Assembly (NCBI RefSeq): GCF_000716785.1
Contig: NZ_JNYY01000013.1
Span: 1-64,000, forward strand
Direction: 5' to 3'
From: Amycolatopsis vancoresmycina
GTDB taxonomy: Bacteria; Actinomycetota; Actinomycetes; Mycobacteriales; Pseudonocardiaceae
DNA: 64,000 nucleotides
In this document: one piece after another, positions 8,048-17,855 of the stretch
Layout of the letters: each line of letters begins with the position of its first letter
Position numbering within the stretch: position 1 is the stretch's first letter
Made by a program: the position numbers and the translations under genes
Notes under the pieces: model-generated
Told to the model about the DNA's origin: nothing
Database searches by the model: none
The model's input: the letters and a program-made list of their open reading frames with translations, nothing else

Positions 8048-9219
8048 TCCTGCCGCCGCCCGCCGACGTCGAAGCCCAGCTCGCCGCCGCGCGGCGGGAC
8101 GGTGACCTCGATCGCTACCTCGGCCTGCTCGCCGGCGAGGAGCTGTTCGTGCCGATCCGGCGGGTGGACGCCCGGAGCATCCTCGACGAGCGGGCGGAGA
8201 CCTTCCCCAACGTCTACTTCGAGACCGGCGGCGACGAGTTCCTGCAGGTCTTCACCCGCGGTGCGCTGCCCGACCTCGGCCAGGACGTCGTGGCGATGAG
8301 CGGCTCGCTCGACTGGGCGGTCGACGGCGTCGGGCGGCACGAGCGGGTCGTGTTCAACCGCGGCACGCGCGGCGAGTGGCGGTTGCCGGGCGCGACCCTG
8401 CAGCCGTGGCTCGACGCGCACCTCGACGACGTCACACCGCTGGAGGAGCAGGTCGAGCGGCTGATCACCGCGCCGTACGGGCACCTCGAAGGGCCCATCG
8501 CGCACGCGCTCGCCTGCGGCGCGCACCTCGCGGTGCTCGAAGCGGCGCCGTGGAACGTCCTCGACGCGCGCTACTACGACTACGTGGCCGAGGTGCGGGG
8601 CCTGCGGGACTGGTGGGGCGTGCCCGACCCGCCGGGCTGGCGCACCACCATGACCGGCCTGATCGGCGACGGCTACGCGCTGACCCCCGGCAACCTGGTC
8701 CTCATGCTGCGGCTGCGGTTCGCCGCCGAGTACGGGCTGCCCGGCGCCGAGTTCGATCCGCTGACCTGGGCGCAGCTGGTGGACCGGTGGTGCACGGAGC
8801 ACGACGCCGCCGACCAGGCCGACGAACTGCGCGACACCGTCCGCCGGGTGTCCCGGTACGAGCGCCGGCTGCGGGCCGACGGCCTGGTCGACGCGGACGG
8901 GTGCGTCACGACGGCGTTGTCCTGGGACGTCGGCCGCGCGGTCACCATCGCCCGCGGCGGGCTGGCGGCCGGCTACTGCGACGCGCTGACCGCCGAGCTG
9001 ATGGTGCTGGAGGCCGGTTCCCTCGCCCGTCGCTACCACCAGTCATGGGCCGACCTCTCGGCGGGGTACGTCATGGGCCGGGTGCTGCACGCCGGCGAGG
9101 ACGGCTTCGGCGAGTGGTACCCGGCCGCCGTGCGGGTCCACCACCAGCTCCTTCAGGATCCGGCGAGCCCCTGGCTGAACCTCGATTTCGGCTCGCTGTC
9201 GGAGGAGTCGGAGGCCTGA
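8044..9219 (+). CDS. DUF1266 domain-containing protein (SseB-like N-terminus)
   Basis: 391 aa, GTG 8044 in a GTGA overlap with the oxidoreductase gene. The N-terminal ~130 residues (LAAARRDGDLDRYLGLLAGE, EFLQVFTRGALP) resemble SseB-type domains. The C-terminal ~180 residues carry the DUF1266 signature: SWDVGRAVTIARGGLAAGYC, then SWADLSAGYVMGRVL and FGEWYPAAV. DUF1266 has no established biochemical role. Some actinobacterial relatives sit near contact-dependent or secretion loci, but no such context is visible here. No signal peptide or membrane segment. Confidence 0.8.
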   Translation: MILPPPADVEAQLAAARRDGDLDRYLGLLAGEELFVPIRRVDARSILDERAETFPNVYFETGGDEFLQVFTRGALPDLGQDVVAMSGSLDWAVDGVGRHERVVFNRGTRGEWRLPGATLQPWLDAHLDDVTPLEEQVERLITAPYGHLEGPIAHALACGAHLAVLEAAPWNVLDARYYDYVAEVRGLRDWWGVPDPPGWRTTMTGLIGDGYALTPGNLVLMLRLRFAAEYGLPGAEFDPLTWAQLVDRWCTEHDAADQADELRDTVRRVSRYERRLRADGLVDADGCVTTALSWDVGRAVTIARGGLAAGYCDALTAELMVLEAGSLARRYHQSWADLSAGYVMGRVLHAGEDGFGEWYPAAVRVHHQLLQDPASPWLNLDFGSLSEESEA

Positions 9220-9317
9220 CCCGCACGGGGGATGGCGACCGGGCTCACCACAACGAGTCACAGCGGCTACGGCGTGGCGTACAACGTCCCACGAGCAAAT
9301 TTGTCACCATCGGCCAC

Positions 9318-10502
9318 ATGAAGCTCACCGGGTTGCTCACGCGGAACCAAGAACCGCTTCCGGGGATCACCGGGGTGGCCCGGGTCGACCGCCGCACCCG
9401 GGAGCTGCTGCGCCGGATCAGCCCCGGCGACATCGTCGTGCTCGACCAGCTGGACCTCGACCGCGCGACGGCCGACGCCCTCGTCGACGCCGAGGTCGCG
9501 GGCGTGGTCAACGCGTCGCCGTCGATCTCCGGCCGGTTCCCGAACATGGGCCCGGAGATCCTGGTCGCGGCCGGCATCCCGCTCGTCGACTCGGTCGGCG
9601 GCGAGCTGCTGCGCTCGATCAAGGACGGCACGAAGCTGCGGCTGCACGACGGCGTCGTGTACGTCGGCGAGCGGCAGATCGCCTCCGGCATCGAGCAGAC
9701 CACCGAGAGCGTCGCCGACCAGATGATCGAGGCCAAGGCCGGGATGTCGACCCAGCTGGAAGCGTTCTCGGCGAACACCATCGAGTTCCTGCGCCGCGAG
9801 CGCACGCTGATCCTCGACGGCGTCGGCGTGCCGGAGCTGAAAGTCGCCATCCGCGACCGGCACGTGCTGGTCGTCGCGGGCGGCAACGGGCACGCCGAGG
9901 ACCTCAAAAAGCTCAAGAAGTACGTCGCCGAGCACCGGCCGGTGCTCATCGGGGTCGACGCGGGCGCCGACACCCTGCGCGTGCAGGGCTACCGGCCGGA
10001 CGTCGTCGTCGGCGACCCCACCGGCATCGGCACCGCGACGCTGCGCGGCGGCGGCGAGGTCGTGGTGCCCGCCCAGCCCGACGGGCACGCGCCCGGCGTC
10101 GAGCGGATCCAGGACCTCGGCATCGGCGCGGTGACGTTCCCCGCGTCGGGCAACGCCGAAGACCTCGCGCTGCTGCTGGCCGACGCGCACGGCGCGAGCC
10201 TGGTCGTCACCGTCGGCTTCCAGGCCACCTTGCGCGAGTTCCTCGACCACGGCCGGTCCGGCTCGAACCCGTCGACGTTCCTGACGCGGCTCAAGCTCGG
10301 CACGAAACTCGTCGACGGCAAGGCCGTGGCGACGCTGCACCGCAACCGGGTGTCGATCGCCGCGGTCGTCCTGCTCGTCCTCGCCGCGGTCGTGGTGGTC
10401 GCCGCGGCGCTGCTGGTGTCCGACGTGGGCTCGGTCTACCTCGACTGGCTCAAGCACACCTGGAATACCTTCTTCGCCTGGGCCAAGGGATTGTTCACGT
10501 GA
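9318..10502 (+). CDS. steA: Putative cytokinetic ring protein SteA
   Basis: 394 aa from ATG 9318 (MKLTGLLTRNQEPLPGITGVA). The large soluble N-terminal region includes a nucleotide-binding-like fold with VVAGGNGHAEDLKKLKKYV and GVDAGADTLRVQGYRPDVVVGDPTG (thiamin pyrophosphokinase-like). A single C-terminal membrane segment (SIAAVVLLVLAAVVVVAAAL) precedes a short extracytoplasmic tail. In Corynebacterium glutamicum the homologue forms a complex with SteB at the division septum. It overlaps steB by 4 bp. It was placed at 9318 rather than at upstream in-frame codons because those lie inside the previous gene. Confidence 0.9.
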   Translation: MKLTGLLTRNQEPLPGITGVARVDRRTRELLRRISPGDIVVLDQLDLDRATADALVDAEVAGVVNASPSISGRFPNMGPEILVAAGIPLVDSVGGELLRSIKDGTKLRLHDGVVYVGERQIASGIEQTTESVADQMIEAKAGMSTQLEAFSANTIEFLRRERTLILDGVGVPELKVAIRDRHVLVVAGGNGHAEDLKKLKKYVAEHRPVLIGVDAGADTLRVQGYRPDVVVGDPTGIGTATLRGGGEVVVPAQPDGHAPGVERIQDLGIGAVTFPASGNAEDLALLLADAHGASLVVTVGFQATLREFLDHGRSGSNPSTFLTRLKLGTKLVDGKAVATLHRNRVSIAAVVLLVLAAVVVVAAALLVSDVGSVYLDWLKHTWNTFFAWAKGLFT

Positions 10503-11449
10503 TTTCGCTGCGCTACCACGTCGTTTCCATCGCCGCCTGCTTCCTCGCGCTGGCCGTCGGGGTCGTGCTCGGCTCGACGGCGCTCAACGGGACGCTGCTG
10601 TCCGGGCTGGCGGGGGAGAAGAAGGACCTCGGCACGCAGGTCGCCGACCTCGAGGCGCAGCGCAACGGGCTCACCGCCCGGCTGGCCGACGCGGACGCCT
10701 TCGCCGGCTCGATGGGCCCGAAGGTCGTCGCCGGCGCGCTCGACAAGCGGTCGGTCGTGCTGGTCACCACCGAGGACGCGCGCCCGGCCGACCGGGACGT
10801 GCTCAAGCAGCTGATCGGCCAGGCCGGGGCCGCGGTGACCGGCGAGGTGCAGCTGACGGCGGCCTTCGCCGACCCGGAGAAGGCCGACCAGCTCCGCGAC
10901 GTCGTCACGCGGCTGCAGCCGGCCGGCTCGAAGTTCCCGACGGCGGGGGACTCCGGCACGCTCGCCGGCGCGCTGCTCGGTTCGGTGCTGCTGCTGGACA
11001 AGACCACGGCGAAACCGCAGTCGTCGCCGGAGGAGCTGGCGGCCGCGCTCGGCGGGCTCGCCGACGGCGGCTTCGCCAAGGCGGGCCAGGACGTCAAGCC
11101 CGCGCAGCTGGCGATCGTGCTCACCGGCGCCCAGGCGACCGGCGACGGCGCGGGCGACCGCGCGGCGACGATCGCCCGGTTCGCCACCCAGCTCGACCGC
11201 AGCGGCGCCGGGGCGGTGCTCGCCGGTGACGCCGGCTCGGCCGACGGCACCGGCGCGCTGGGCGTGGTCCGCGCGGACACCTCGGCGACGTCCATCCTGT
11301 CCACTGTGGACAACGCGGACACGTCAGCGGGTCGGGTGAGCGCGATCCTCGCGCTGAAGGAACAGCTCGACGGGGGCGCCGGGCGCTACGGCATCGCCGG
11401 CAACGCCCAGGCCCCCGCCCCCGGTGTCGGAGCCCCCACCGGCAACTGA
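10499..11449 (+). CDS. steB: SteB / MctB-type membrane protein (copper transporter family)
   Basis: 316 aa, GTG 10499 in a 4-bp overlap with steA. One N-terminal membrane segment (HVVSIAACFLALAVGVVLGS) is followed by a coiled coil (KKDLGTQVADLEAQRNGLTA) and an extracytoplasmic alpha/beta domain; the tail is Pro/Ala/Gly-rich. The mycobacterial homologue (MctB, Rv1698) has been described as a copper-related outer-membrane/periplasmic protein, while the corynebacterial one (SteB) activates the RipA peptidoglycan hydrolase with SteA. The tight steA linkage favours the division role here. Confidence 0.88.
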   Translation: MISLRYHVVSIAACFLALAVGVVLGSTALNGTLLSGLAGEKKDLGTQVADLEAQRNGLTARLADADAFAGSMGPKVVAGALDKRSVVLVTTEDARPADRDVLKQLIGQAGAAVTGEVQLTAAFADPEKADQLRDVVTRLQPAGSKFPTAGDSGTLAGALLGSVLLLDKTTAKPQSSPEELAAALGGLADGGFAKAGQDVKPAQLAIVLTGAQATGDGAGDRAATIARFATQLDRSGAGAVLAGDAGSADGTGALGVVRADTSATSILSTVDNADTSAGRVSAILALKEQLDGGAGRYGIAGNAQAPAPGVGAPTGN

Positions 11450-11450
11450 C

Positions 11451-11496
11451 GTCGTGAGTGAGAAACCGTGTTAGAACACTGTTTCTCACTCACGAC
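11451..11496. terminator. Long palindromic bidirectional terminator between steB and the chitinase gene
   Basis: Arms 11451-11466 and 11481-11496 are perfect reverse complements, starting GTCGTGAGTG and ending CACTCACGAC. The 14-nt middle pairs further (GTGTT/AACAC). The element fills the gap between two convergent stop codons (steB ends 11449, chitinase ends 11502). Its outer 10 bp are identical to those of the palindrome at 42444-42497. Confidence 0.85.
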
Positions 11497-11501
11497 CTCT
11501 T

Positions 11502-13202
<1,701 letters not shown>

Positions 13203-13326
13203 GGCGTCTCCTCGCGCAGGCGGACGGCCCTCTCCCGGCCGCGACGGCGCGGGAGAGGGCGTACGCGACGGTTCTTCACGAAGCGGGTCCGGCCCCGGTC
13301 ATGAATGTGCGCGCGGAGACGACGGG

Positions 13327-13350
13327 GTGTCAATACTTTGGACTAGACCA
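13327..13350 (-). promoter_or_regulatory. DasR-like operator (dre) next to a -35 box upstream of the chitinase
   Basis: On the minus strand 13350-13337 reads TTGGTCTAGTCCAA, close to the known Streptomyces dre palindrome (core TGGTCTAGACCA). It is followed three bases later by TTGACA (13332-13327), a consensus -35 hexamer; a weak -10 would lie around 13302-13309. A repressor bound here would block the chitinase promoter. Sites of this kind control chitinase genes in Streptomyces; use here is inferred. Confidence 0.65.
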
Positions 13351-13394
13351 ATCTGGGACGGCGTGCGCTATGGGGTCCGATGTCGGGATTCTCC

Positions 13395-14660
13395 CTACTT
13401 CAGTGGCGGGTCGAGGGGGAAGCACGACACGCGCACCGGCCACGTGTCGCCGCCGGCCGGCAGCGGCATCTTCTTCAGCGCCGCCGCCGCGTCGGAGTCG
13501 TGCGCTTCTTCGGCCGCGGCGTGGAAGATGTCCGCCGCGATCGACTGGTCGAACACGCCGATCTGCTGGTGCGGCCAGCCCGCGGCGCCCTGCAGCGCGC
13601 CCGGGATCAGCTGGTCGACGACCTTCCGCAGCGTTACGCCGTTCGGTGCCTGGTACTTCCAGACGTCGACACCGAGGTTCTTGCCGACCTCCGCGAGCCG
13701 GCCCCACGCGGTGAGGTTGAAGTTGACGTAGTGCCACGACATCGTGCGCGACAGCTCGAGCGGCTGGCTGCCGTCGGCGGCGAACTGCACCGGGAACCGC
13801 TTCTGCTCGGTGTCCAGCACGATCTGCCTGGCTTCGGCCCGCTTGCCGAGGTACGCCGAGATCGTCGCGTTCTGCATGTCGAGGAACGTGCCGTGGTTGT
13901 TGGTGGCGGCCAGTTCCAGCTTGGCCTGCGGGCTGGTCTGCATCCAGGTCAGGTACTGCGTGAGCCACGCCTTGATGCCGGACCGGTCCTTGCCGGTCCA
14001 GCCCGGCGCGCCGCCGTCGAGCAGCGCGAACGCGTCCATCAGCTGGCTGAACGACTGGGTGGAGTCGATGATCCCGGTGCCGCTGATCGTGGTCTTGCAC
14101 GGGATGAGCTGCGAGTACGTCATGTTCGGGTTCATCTTGGTGGCCGGGTCGAGGAACCAGGTCCGGATGTCCAGTGCCGCCCGCTTCGCGTACTTCGCGT
14201 CGCCGGTGTAGTACCAGGCCAGCGAGAGGTAGTACATCGCGTCCCACGCCCACATGCGGTAGGTGTGGTCGGTGATCGCGTCGGCTTCGGGGTTGCGCTG
14301 GCCGTCCTTGCTGACGTACGGGCAGCCCTGCGGGTTCTCCGGCGTCTTCGGCTGGCTGGCCCACCAGTACGGCGCCTGGCTCATGTAGTCGTGCTTGTCG
14401 CCGCTCGGCGGGGCGGACGGCTTGTCCATGACCGACCACGGCCCGGCCGTCAGTGCGGTGTTCGCCTTGTCCAGCACGGCTTTCAGCGCGTCCCGCTGGG
14501 CCTTGGTCGCGTGGCCGCTGCGGATCGCCTGCTTGATGCTCGCCAGCTTGGCGCCGTCGGTGACGACGGTGTGCGGTGGGGACGCGGCCACCGCCGTCCC
14601 GCTCACCGGGACCAGGAGCATGCTGACGGAAACCGCCAGCGCGCCGAGAGCTCTGCGCAC
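13395..14660 (-). CDS. Secreted alginate lyase family protein (PL5-like)
   Basis: 421 aa from GTG 14660 (upstream GGAAGG), giving VRRALGALAVSVSMLLVPVS, a Sec signal peptide ending near AVA/ASPP. An all-alpha toroid region follows with the alginate-lyase family pattern: SQAPYWWASQPKTPENPQGC, AITDHTYRMWAWDAMYYLSL, ATNNHGTFLDMQ (Asn-His pair of the active site) and SRTMSWHYVNFNLTAW. Family members cleave mannuronate-rich uronic polysaccharides; relatives are found in many soil actinobacteria with unverified substrates. It precedes the chitinase gene on the same strand with a 192-bp gap that holds the latter's promoter, so the two are probably separate units. Confidence 0.88.
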   Translation of the reverse strand: MRRALGALAVSVSMLLVPVSGTAVAASPPHTVVTDGAKLASIKQAIRSGHATKAQRDALKAVLDKANTALTAGPWSVMDKPSAPPSGDKHDYMSQAPYWWASQPKTPENPQGCPYVSKDGQRNPEADAITDHTYRMWAWDAMYYLSLAWYYTGDAKYAKRAALDIRTWFLDPATKMNPNMTYSQLIPCKTTISGTGIIDSTQSFSQLMDAFALLDGGAPGWTGKDRSGIKAWLTQYLTWMQTSPQAKLELAATNNHGTFLDMQNATISAYLGKRAEARQIVLDTEQKRFPVQFAADGSQPLELSRTMSWHYVNFNLTAWGRLAEVGKNLGVDVWKYQAPNGVTLRKVVDQLIPGALQGAAGWPHQQIGVFDQSIAADIFHAAAEEAHDSDAAAALKKMPLPAGGDTWPVRVSCFPLDPPLK

Positions 14661-14750
14661 GTCGACCGCCTTCCGGGGACGGCAAAATCCCCACGTCGTC
14701 ACCGGGCGGCGGTACGGCTGCAGGGATTCTGACGTCCGCGGGAGGCAGTG

Positions 14751-15458
14751 TCAATGAGGCCAGGTCCGGCGCTTGTCCAGCGGCCGCGCGTACGAACCCG
14801 CACGGCTCGTCGTCAACCCCAGTGCCACCAGGGATTCCGCCAGCCGGACCGCGGCGGCGACGCCGTCGATGACGGGAATGTCCAGCATCGTCGCGATCTT
14901 CCGGTCCAGGCCCGTCATTCCGGCGCAGCCGAGCACGAGCACCTCGGCCCCGGCGTCCCGGGCGCGGCGGCCCGCGGTGAGCAACGCCGACTCCGTCCGG
15001 CGTTCGTCGGTCAGCTCCAGCACGCCGAGCCCGGCCCCGGTGACCGTGACGCAGTTCTGCGCGACCCCGGCGGCGTGCAGGCTGTCCTCGATCAGCCCGC
15101 ACGTCCGGTCCAAAGTGGTCACCACGCCGTAGCGGCGGCCGAGCAGGCAGGCCAGGTGCGCGGCGGCTTCGGTGATGTCGACGACCGGGACGTCCAGCAG
15201 CTCGCGCGCGCCCTCGCGGCCGTGCTCGCCGAACCCGGCGAGCACGACGGCGTCGAACGGTTCGTCCAGACCCCGCAGCAGGTCCAGCACGGCCGCCGCG
15301 GACAGGAAGCTGTCCAGCCAGCCCTCGGCCGACTCCGGTCCCCAGCGCGGGGTCCTGGCGAGGATCACGGTGCCGGGGCTCGCGGCCGCGCGGGCCCCGG
15401 CTTCGATCTCCTTCGTCATCGCCTCGGTGGTGTTGCAGTTGGTGACGACGATCCTCAT
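14751..15458 (-). CDS. Aspartate/glutamate/hydantoin racemase family protein
   Basis: 235 aa; ATG at 15458 overlaps the upstream transporter stop by 4 bp. The two catalytic cysteines of the cofactor-independent racemase fold are placed as expected: VVTNCNTTEAMT near the N-terminus is the family opening, VVLAGFGEHG lies at the first half-site where hydantoin/allantoin racemases usually have a Cys, and VLGCAGMTGL carries the second Cys. The first site shows Gly-Phe-Gly instead of a clear Cys, so racemase activity is not assured. Linkage to an NCS1 transporter suggests hydantoin, allantoin or a related ureide as substrate. Confidence 0.85.
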   Translation of the reverse strand: MRIVVTNCNTTEAMTKEIEAGARAAASPGTVILARTPRWGPESAEGWLDSFLSAAAVLDLLRGLDEPFDAVVLAGFGEHGREGARELLDVPVVDITEAAAHLACLLGRRYGVVTTLDRTCGLIEDSLHAAGVAQNCVTVTGAGLGVLELTDERRTESALLTAGRRARDAGAEVLVLGCAGMTGLDRKIATMLDIPVIDGVAAAVRLAESLVALGLTTSRAGSYARPLDKRRTWPH

Positions 15459-16876
15459 CGGTGCTTCCTGGAGACCGCGTAGTACAGCAAGGCCGACGAC
15501 GCCGTGCCGATGAACCACGAGTACGGCGCGGCCGGCGCGAAGTACGGCACCAACGCGATCACCGCGGCGAGTGCGGCGGTCGGGAAGAACGTCACCAGCG
15601 CCCGCGGGTTCACGCGCGGGTAGCTCCCGCCGTCGACGAACAACTGGGCGACGTCGACCTTGCCGCGCCGGATCAGGTAGTAGTCGACGATCATGATCCC
15701 GAACAGCGGGCCGAGGAACGCGCCGAGCCCGCCGAGGAAGTAGTTGACCACCGCCGGCGAGGAGTACAGCTTCCACGGCAGCACGCACAGCGCGGCGACC
15801 GCGCTGATCATCCCGCCGATGGTGAAGGTGATCCGCTTCGGCCAGATGTTGGCCAGGTCGTAGGCGGGGGAGACGAAGTTGGCGACGATGTTGACGCCCA
15901 TGGTCGCGATGGCGAACGTCAGCGCGCCGAGGATGAGCACCGGCGTGTTGTGCACCTTGGCCAGCAGTTCGGCCGGGTCGGTGATGGCCTCGCCGAAGAC
16001 CTGCATGCTGCCCGCCGTGACGATCACCGACAGCAGCGCGAACGCCGTCGAGTTGATCGGCAGGCCCCAGAAGTTGCCGCGCTTTACCGTCTTCTGGTCC
16101 GGGGCGAACCGGGAGAAGTCGCAGAAGTTGAGCATGAGCGTGCCGTAGGTGGCCAGGATCAGCCCGGCCGCGCCGAACCACTGCCGGATCTGCTCCCCGG
16201 TGGACAGCTGCTTCGGGCTGCTGGTGAAGGAGATGTTCCAGTGCCCGGCGGCGAGGATCCAGACGGCGAGGGCGATCATCACGACCCAGATCGCCGGGCC
16301 GCACCAGTCCTGGAACTTGCGCACCGACTCCATGCCGCGGGTCAGGATCAGCGCCTGGACCGCCCACAGCGCGACGAAGCAGATCCAGCCGAGCGCGTGC
16401 AGCCCGAGGAAACCGTGTTCGGTCAACGGTTTCAGGCCCGGGTCGATGGCCAGCACGAGCAGCGTGATGGCCACGCTCGCGAGGTAGGTCTGGATGCCGT
16501 ACCAGAAGATCGCGATGACCGCCCGGATCAGCGCGGGCAGGTTGGCGCCGAACGTGCCGAAGCTGATCCGCGCCACGACCGGGAACGGGACGCCGGTGCG
16601 CTGGCCGATCCGGCCCATCAGGTTCATGCCGGCGTAGATGACGATGAACCCGAACAGCAGCGCGGTGAACACCTGCCAGGCCGACAGGCCGAGCACGAAG
16701 AGCCCGGCCGCGAAGGTGTAGTTGCCGAGGTTGTGCACGTCGGACATCCACAGCGCGAAGATGTCGTAGACCTTCCACCGGCGGTCCTTCGCCGGGGCGA
16801 GGTCCTTGTTCCAGAGCCGGGGATCGGGGGGAGTGGTGGTCTCTTGCGACGGTTCGGTGAGCGGGGCTGCGGTCAT
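15455..16876 (-). CDS. NCS1 family nucleobase/hydantoin:cation symporter
   Basis: 473 aa from ATG 16876 (GGAGG upstream); the longer frame to 16936 would place the start inside the operator. About 12 membrane segments. NCS1 hallmarks: N-terminal LWNKDLAPAKDRRWKVYDIF, TM1 with WMSDVHNLGNYTFAAG, and RISFGTFGANLPALIRAVIA in the substrate-binding helix. The family imports purines, pyrimidines, allantoin or hydantoins with Na+ or H+. First gene of a two-gene operon with the racemase; the divergent GntR regulator and the double operator in between suggest substrate-induced control. Confidence 0.93.
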   Translation of the reverse strand: MTAAPLTEPSQETTTPPDPRLWNKDLAPAKDRRWKVYDIFALWMSDVHNLGNYTFAAGLFVLGLSAWQVFTALLFGFIVIYAGMNLMGRIGQRTGVPFPVVARISFGTFGANLPALIRAVIAIFWYGIQTYLASVAITLLVLAIDPGLKPLTEHGFLGLHALGWICFVALWAVQALILTRGMESVRKFQDWCGPAIWVVMIALAVWILAAGHWNISFTSSPKQLSTGEQIRQWFGAAGLILATYGTLMLNFCDFSRFAPDQKTVKRGNFWGLPINSTAFALLSVIVTAGSMQVFGEAITDPAELLAKVHNTPVLILGALTFAIATMGVNIVANFVSPAYDLANIWPKRITFTIGGMISAVAALCVLPWKLYSSPAVVNYFLGGLGAFLGPLFGIMIVDYYLIRRGKVDVAQLFVDGGSYPRVNPRALVTFFPTAALAAVIALVPYFAPAAPYSWFIGTASSALLYYAVSRKHR

Positions 16877-16907
16877 GCGGGCCTCCGGTCGACGTGCAGG
16901 GACGGCG

Positions 16908-16938
16908 ATTTGGGATACCAAACTTTGGAATCCCAAAT
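16908..16938. promoter_or_regulatory. Double GntR-type operator (TTTGGNATNCCAAA x2)
   Basis: 16908-16922 (ATTTGGGATACCAAA) and 16924-16938 (TTTGGAATCCCAAAT) are reverse complements at 14 of 15 positions, and each is itself an inverted repeat of TTTGG/CCAAA. The AT-rich pair stands out from the surrounding GC-rich DNA. It lies 31 bp upstream of the transporter start and 86 bp upstream of the GntR gene, so one regulator could control both directions. Confidence 0.8.
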
Positions 16939-17024
16939 ATCACCCCGGTGTCCACGCGAGTCAACCCTCCGGCCGATAAACTCGTGTTACGGCCGGTTAC
17001 GGCGATGTTGAGGGAGGGAGCGCG

Positions 17025-17693
17025 GTGAACGAGCGGCAACCCCTCGCGGCCACCCGGCAGCGGGTCCGCGAGGAGCTGCGCGAACGGATCCTGACCGGCC
17101 GGCTCCGCCCGGGCGACCGGCTGGTCGAACGCGAGCTGGCCGAAGCCCTCGGGGTGTCCCGGGTGCCGGTGCGCGAAGCCATCCGCAGCCTGGAAGCCGA
17201 GGGGTTCCTCGTCGTCCAGTCGCCGCGCCGGGTCGTCGTCCGGCAGCTGGCGCGGGTCGACGTCGAGGAGCTGTTCGACGTCCGGGAGGCCCTCGAGGGG
17301 CTGGCCGCCGGGCTGGCGGCGGCTCGCGCGGGCGCGGCGGAACTCAAGCGGCTCGAGCGCGCCCTCGCCGATGCCGCCCGGGCCACGGCCCGGGGTGACG
17401 CCGCCCGGATCACCGTGCTCAACTCGCGCTTCCACGACGAGATCGTCGCCATTGCGGGCAACGCGCTGCTCTCCACCATGCTCCAGCCCCTGGAGGGCCG
17501 CCTCCGCTGGCTCACGAGCCAGAACGAGCACTGGGCCGAGCTGCTCGACGAGCACCGGCGGCTCTACGACGCCATCGCGTCGGGGGACGCGGAGCGGGCG
17601 AAGGCGTCCGCGGTCGAACACGTGCGCGTGAACCGTGAGGTCACGCTGCGTTCGCTCTTCGGTGAAGAACCCGGTGAGCGGCCCGCGGGCTGA
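17025..17693 (+). CDS. GntR family transcriptional regulator (FadR/FCD type)
   Basis: 222 aa, GTG 17025 behind GAGGGAGG. N-terminal winged helix (REELRERILTGRLRPGDRLV, ERELAEALGVSRVPVREAIR, LEAEGFLVV) and C-terminal FCD effector domain with the metal-binding pattern RFHDEIV ... LDEHRRLYDAI ... AVEHVRVNREV. Divergent from the NCS1 transporter/racemase operon; the double palindrome at 16908-16938 is its probable operator. Effector probably the transported ureide or a product. Confidence 0.95.
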   Translation: MNERQPLAATRQRVREELRERILTGRLRPGDRLVERELAEALGVSRVPVREAIRSLEAEGFLVVQSPRRVVVRQLARVDVEELFDVREALEGLAAGLAAARAGAAELKRLERALADAARATARGDAARITVLNSRFHDEIVAIAGNALLSTMLQPLEGRLRWLTSQNEHWAELLDEHRRLYDAIASGDAERAKASAVEHVRVNREVTLRSLFGEEPGERPAG

Positions 17694-17855
17694 GCACCGC
17701 CCGATTTGACGAGCAATGCCCCAGGCCGCCCGGTTTTTCAGCCATTGGCACCAGCGGTGACGCGACTTTGGTCTGTGTCACAGGGCCGAACGGCGGCTTA
17801 CGGTTTTCGCTCACCGGTCTCGCCGACCGTGTCCCCGCCGTCCGGGAGGTTCACC

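Noticed and set aside
14751..17621. One 956-codon minus-strand frame spanning racemase, transporter and GntR genes
   Set aside because: Only its last 235 codons are the racemase. The rest is out of frame with the transporter (which has 12 TM helices in another frame) and antisense to the GntR gene.
17759..17785. GACTTTGGTCTGTGTCACAG upstream of the S53 protease as a second DasR site
   Set aside because: Only the half-site TTGGTCT matches; the other half is not complementary.
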